From assembly GCF_000521215.1 (NCBI RefSeq), contig NZ_KI928919.1, forward strand, positions 699,700 through 743,504: a DNA stretch of 43,805 nucleotides. The letters are read 5' to 3'. The stretch is from Labrenzia sp. DG1229. Its GTDB lineage: Bacteria; Pseudomonadota; Alphaproteobacteria; Rhizobiales; Stappiaceae. A model generated the notes under the pieces. It saw nothing but the letters and a program-made list of their open reading frames with translations, did no database searches and was not told the DNA's origin. Shown piece after piece: positions 40,856 through 43,805 of this stretch; position 1 is the stretch's first letter; each line of letters begins with the position of its first letter. The position numbers and the translations under genes were made by a program.

Positions 40856-42163
40856 ATGCAGACTGATGAAAGGTTGCAGGAAGGCATCGCAGCACATCGC
40901 AAAGGTGATCTGGAAACTGCACAAGACATTTACTTGGAAATTTTGAACAAGGATCCGGAACACGCGGACGGATTACATTTTCTCGGCTTGTTGCATTTCG
41001 ATGCGGGACGAGCCGACAGCGCGATCGATCTGATCCAGAAATCGCTTGAAAATGATGAACGCAACACGTCGGCCCTCAATAATCTCGGTAACATTCTCAA
41101 GATCGTCGGCGAGCCAAAGGCAGCATTTGCAGCCTATGTTCGCGCCGTGGAACTCGATTCCAGGCACGAAGAAGCGTGGAAAAACATCAATGTCCTTCTG
41201 CGGGCGTCGGGCGACTATGACGAAATCCTGACGATCATGTCGGAGATCGTTCGCCTCGACCCCGATAACCCCAACGCCTGGCATACCTACGGCCTCGCGC
41301 TGATGTTCACGGGTTCGAAGGAGGAAGCTTCAGACGCCTTCGAGAAGTCGCTCAGGTTCGATGACCCGAAAGCGCCGCAGGCTCTCTGGCGCGCGCGCGT
41401 TCTGAGTGCACTTGGACGCCCCGATCTTTCCAAAATCCACCTCGAGAATATTGTCGCAGCCGATCCGGACAACAAGGCCGCGCACTATCATCTTTCAGCG
41501 GTACGTGGAGATGACCTGCAACACGCACCGGAAGACTATGTCAAAACCCATTTCGACAAGTTTTCCGACTCGTTCGATGAGGTTCTCGAAGGTCTCGGGT
41601 ATCGCGCGCCGGAACTCGTGGCCGAGGACGTTGTTGCGCTGGCAGGTCAAAAGACGGAACCCTTTCCGGACGTCGTCGATCTCGGCTGCGGAACCGGTCT
41701 GTGCGGTCCGCTGATCAGCGACCACTGCGGCAAGCTGACCGGTGTCGACCTGTCCCGCGGCATGATGGAAAAGGCAGGCCAACTGAACGTCTATGACTTT
41801 CTGGTCGAGGGAGAACTGGTTTCCTTCCTGAGTTCCGACCTGCCGACCCGGTTCGATCTGGCAGTTTGCGTCGATACGCTTTGCTATATCGGCAATCTGC
41901 GCCCGTTCATGAAGGCACTCGCAGGTGCGCTGAAACCCGGCGGCATACTGGTTGCGAGTGTTGAACATCTTGTCGACAACTCCGGACCCGAATTTCGTGT
42001 CGACGCTTCCGGGCGCTACGCACATACCCCTGACTACATTCGCAAATCCACTGAAGAAGCCTCGCTGATCTACAAGACGGACCGTCAGGAAGTCCTGCGC
42101 AAGGAACTTGGTCAGGAGGTTCAGGGGCTGATATTCCAGGTCCAGAGACCAGAGACGAACTGA
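40856..42163 (+). CDS. TPR-repeat SAM-dependent methyltransferase
   Basis: The 435-residue protein joins about five to six tetratricopeptide repeats (roughly residues 1-210; e.g. NLGNILKIVGEPKAAFAAY, WHTYGLALMFTGSKEEASDA) to a class I methyltransferase domain (roughly 225-430). SAM motif I is VVDLGCGTGLCGPL near 278; motif II acidic loop is TGVDLSRGMMEKA. The linker AHYHLSAVRGDD and the following FDKFSDSFDEVL are typical of this TPR-methyltransferase group. The TPR half should select a protein partner or substrate, which is unknown. Shine-Dalgarno GGGGGAAAT is close to the ATG. Confidence 0.85.
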   Translation: MQTDERLQEGIAAHRKGDLETAQDIYLEILNKDPEHADGLHFLGLLHFDAGRADSAIDLIQKSLENDERNTSALNNLGNILKIVGEPKAAFAAYVRAVELDSRHEEAWKNINVLLRASGDYDEILTIMSEIVRLDPDNPNAWHTYGLALMFTGSKEEASDAFEKSLRFDDPKAPQALWRARVLSALGRPDLSKIHLENIVAADPDNKAAHYHLSAVRGDDLQHAPEDYVKTHFDKFSDSFDEVLEGLGYRAPELVAEDVVALAGQKTEPFPDVVDLGCGTGLCGPLISDHCGKLTGVDLSRGMMEKAGQLNVYDFLVEGELVSFLSSDLPTRFDLAVCVDTLCYIGNLRPFMKALAGALKPGGILVASVEHLVDNSGPEFRVDASGRYAHTPDYIRKSTEEASLIYKTDRQEVLRKELGQEVQGLIFQVQRPETN

Positions 42164-42171
42164 ACCAGATT

Positions 42172-42197
42172 GTCACGGCCGCACCTTCGGCCGTGAC
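42172..42197 (+). other. Strong hairpin after the TPR-methyltransferase gene
   Basis: Perfect ten-base stem GTCACGGCCG / CGGCCGTGAC with a six-base loop, eight bp after the stop. No T tract follows, so termination would need Rho. Confidence 0.55.
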
Positions 42198-42269
42198 CGG
42201 ACCATTCGCGGAGGGCGGGCCGCAAATCGGCACCCGGCGAACTATCACCGTCTCACCAAGGAAGTCATC

Positions 42270-43535
42270 TTGCCGGCCGGTATGTCAAAGCGAAGCGCTC
42301 TCACATTCATTCTGATCACATTGATCATCAACTCCATGGGCATAGGCCTGATGATGCCGGTCATGCCTTCGCTGCTGACAGAACTGACGTCGCTCCCGGT
42401 GAGCGAAGCGGCCCGATGGGGCGGAGCCCTCAGTGTGATCTACGCGCTGATGCAGTTCTTGTGCGGCCCGACACTCGGTAATCTTTCGGACCGGTTCGGG
42501 CGTCGGCCCGTGCTGCTGGTGTCCATGTTCGCGATGGCTGTCGACTACCTGATCATGGCCCTTTCCTGGCATCTGGTGATCCTTTTCATTGGCAGAACGC
42601 TGTCCGGCGTAGCCGGTGCGACCTTCTCGGCCGCATCCGCCTATATTGCGGATGTTTCCTCCAAGGAAGACAGGGCCAAGAATTTCGGGCTGGTCGGCGC
42701 CGGCTTCGGCGTCGGTTTCGTGCTTGGACCGATGATTGGCGGCTTCCTGGGCGAATATGGACCGAGAGCGCCCTTTTATGCGGCAGCGCTGCTTTCCTTC
42801 ATCAATTTCCTGTTCGGCTATTTCATGCTGCCGGAGACGTTGAAGGAAGACAACAAGCGTTCCTTCGACTGGAAGCGCGCCAATCCTCTCGGCGCCCTGA
42901 AACAGATTGCCAAGTACCCTGCCGTCAGGACGCTTCTGCTGGCCGTTTTCCTGTTCGACATTGCCCACTATGTCTATCCGGCGGTCTGGAGCTACTACGC
43001 AGAGGAAGTCTTCGCGTGGACGCCCGGTGACATCGGCCTGTCACTTGCCTTTGTCGGTGTCGGTTTTGCGTTTGTGCAGGGGTACCTTATCCGGGTGCTG
43101 GAGCCGAAATTCGGACCAGGACGAACCCTTTTGATCGGGCTTTGCGCCAACCTTGTTGCCTTCGCAGGCCTGGCTATCGCCGATACGGGCTGGATGGCCT
43201 ATGCAATGGTCACGTTCGCTGCGTTCGGAGCGCTGGCAACACCCGCCTTCACAGGACTGATGTCAAACCGAATTCCCGATAATGCACAAGGTGAACTTCA
43301 AGGATTGATTTCAAGCGCCGCGGGTCTTTCCATGGTGGTCAGCCCGTTCGTCATGACACAGACCTTTGCCTATTTCTCCGGACCCGATGCGGCCATCTCA
43401 TTTCCCGGTGCGCCGTTCGCACTTGCGTGGCTCCTGATCCTGGCATCCATGCTGATCGCTCTGCCCTTCATGAAACTGCAGCAAAAGCATCCGACCGACG
43501 CCAACGCCTCGGAACGGGAAAACCCAGCGGAGTAG
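42270..43535 (+). CDS. MFS exporter, TetA-like (DHA1 family)
   Basis: The 421-residue protein has 12 predicted membrane helices. MFS motif A is [17 protein letters not shown] after helix 2, motif C-like [12 protein letters not shown] after helix 5 marks it as a drug:H+ antiporter, and a charged central loop separates the halves. It resembles tetracycline-type efflux pumps, but related genes are common in soil and marine bacteria with unknown substrates, so resistance should not be assumed. TTG 42270 has AAGGAAG five bases upstream; ATG 42282 is the alternative. The next gene starts six bases after its stop. Confidence 0.85.
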   Translation: MPAGMSKRSALTFILITLIINSMGIGLMMPVMPSLLTELTSLPVSEAARWGGALSVIYALMQFLCGPTLGNLSDRFGRRPVLLVSMFAMAVDYLIMALSWHLVILFIGRTLSGVAGATFSAASAYIADVSSKEDRAKNFGLVGAGFGVGFVLGPMIGGFLGEYGPRAPFYAAALLSFINFLFGYFMLPETLKEDNKRSFDWKRANPLGALKQIAKYPAVRTLLLAVFLFDIAHYVYPAVWSYYAEEVFAWTPGDIGLSLAFVGVGFAFVQGYLIRVLEPKFGPGRTLLIGLCANLVAFAGLAIADTGWMAYAMVTFAAFGALATPAFTGLMSNRIPDNAQGELQGLISSAAGLSMVVSPFVMTQTFAYFSGPDAAISFPGAPFALAWLLILASMLIALPFMKLQQKHPTDANASERENPAE

Positions 43536-43541
43536 TTCCCA

Positions 43542-43805
43542 ATGTCCGAGGTCTCCTTTCTCGATGGACCACGCCTGCCACCGGCCTCCGGCGGGGCTGC
43601 CAGGCACCTCATCGTTCTTCTGCACGGCTATGGGGCTGACGGCAACGACCTGATCGACCTGGCCCGTTTCTGGCAACCTCTTCTTCCGGAGGCGGCCTTC
43701 ATTTCGCCGCATGCACCAGAGCCCTTGCCGTTTAAAGGCTTCGACGGGCGCCAGTGGTTTGCCCTGAACGAGCGCACGCCGGCGGAATACCGGATCGGCG
43801 CTGAA
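43542..43805 (+). CDS. Alpha/beta hydrolase (carboxylesterase/phospholipase family), 3' truncated by window
   Basis: The first 88 codons are present and the gene runs off the window end. The N-terminus LIVLLHGYGADGNDLIDLA is the oxyanion HG region of the YpfH/carboxylesterase family, followed by FISPHAPEPLPFKGFDGRQW. The catalytic Ser, Asp and His would lie beyond the edge. It starts six bases after the MFS gene and is probably co-transcribed. Confidence 0.8.
   Translation, partial: MSEVSFLDGPRLPPASGGAARHLIVLLHGYGADGNDLIDLARFWQPLLPEAAFISPHAPEPLPFKGFDGRQWFALNERTPAEYRIGAE

Noticed and set aside
1..43805. CRISPR arrays, tRNA or rRNA genes, insertion sequences, integrases
   Set aside because: No regularly spaced repeats, no cloverleaf or rRNA-like stretch, no transposase or recombinase motif seen by eye. 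A tRNA or repeat-finding scan would settle it.

Overview
The window reads as a chromosomal segment of a free-living alphaproteobacterium, GC-rich and densely coded. The DUF1194 protein, the alphaproteobacterial form of Bfd, the YtoQ protein and the rhizobial style of several enzymes fit Hyphomicrobiales, perhaps the Stappia/Roseibium group. That placement is inferred from protein style, not from a search. I see no rRNA, tRNA, insertion sequence, phage gene or CRISPR array.

Layout. Positions 34-5915 hold a PhnD-type binding protein, a HAD phosphatase, an acetylpolyamine amidohydrolase, galactose mutarotase, a phosphomannomutase/phosphoglucomutase and a membrane-anchored retropepsin-like protease. 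Positions 5984-21348 hold one long minus-strand array of 15 genes: a SorC/DeoR-type regulator, two tandem BMP-family binding proteins, an ABC ATPase and two permeases, then cdd, a purine nucleoside phosphorylase, deoC, deoA, deoB, add, a DUF1688 (URC4-like) gene, upp and rbsK. Together these import nucleosides, deaminate and phosphorolyse them, send (deoxy)ribose phosphate into central metabolism and salvage uracil. The DUF1688 gene between add and upp is the least explained member. It hints at a uracil-ring catabolic branch resembling the yeast URC pathway.

A gene-free control region (21349-21897) separates this operon from a secreted VWA (DUF1194) gene. It holds a good sigma70-type promoter for the operon and, facing the other way, a near-perfect sigma54 -24/-12 element with a palindrome about 140 bp upstream. 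Then follow mgsA-glk-hrpB, a ynjBCD-type ABC transporter whose binding-protein gene carries a one-base frameshift, and a convergent bfd-bfr iron-storage pair. In that bacterioferritin the haem-ligand position Met52 is Arg.

The right third (31576-43805) holds an SDR enzyme, a large chemoreceptor, two RNA methyltransferase genes with an epimerase-like gene, a HAMP-adenylate cyclase, a YtoQ protein, a divergent cold-shock-domain gene with a long structured leader, a TPR-methyltransferase fusion, a TetA-like MFS exporter and the start of an alpha/beta hydrolase cut by the window edge.

No single locus is clearly a new system. The best leads are the DUF1688 gene in the nucleoside operon, the sigma54-VWA unit, the Met52-less bacterioferritin beside Bfd, and the atypical cold-shock protein with its leader.
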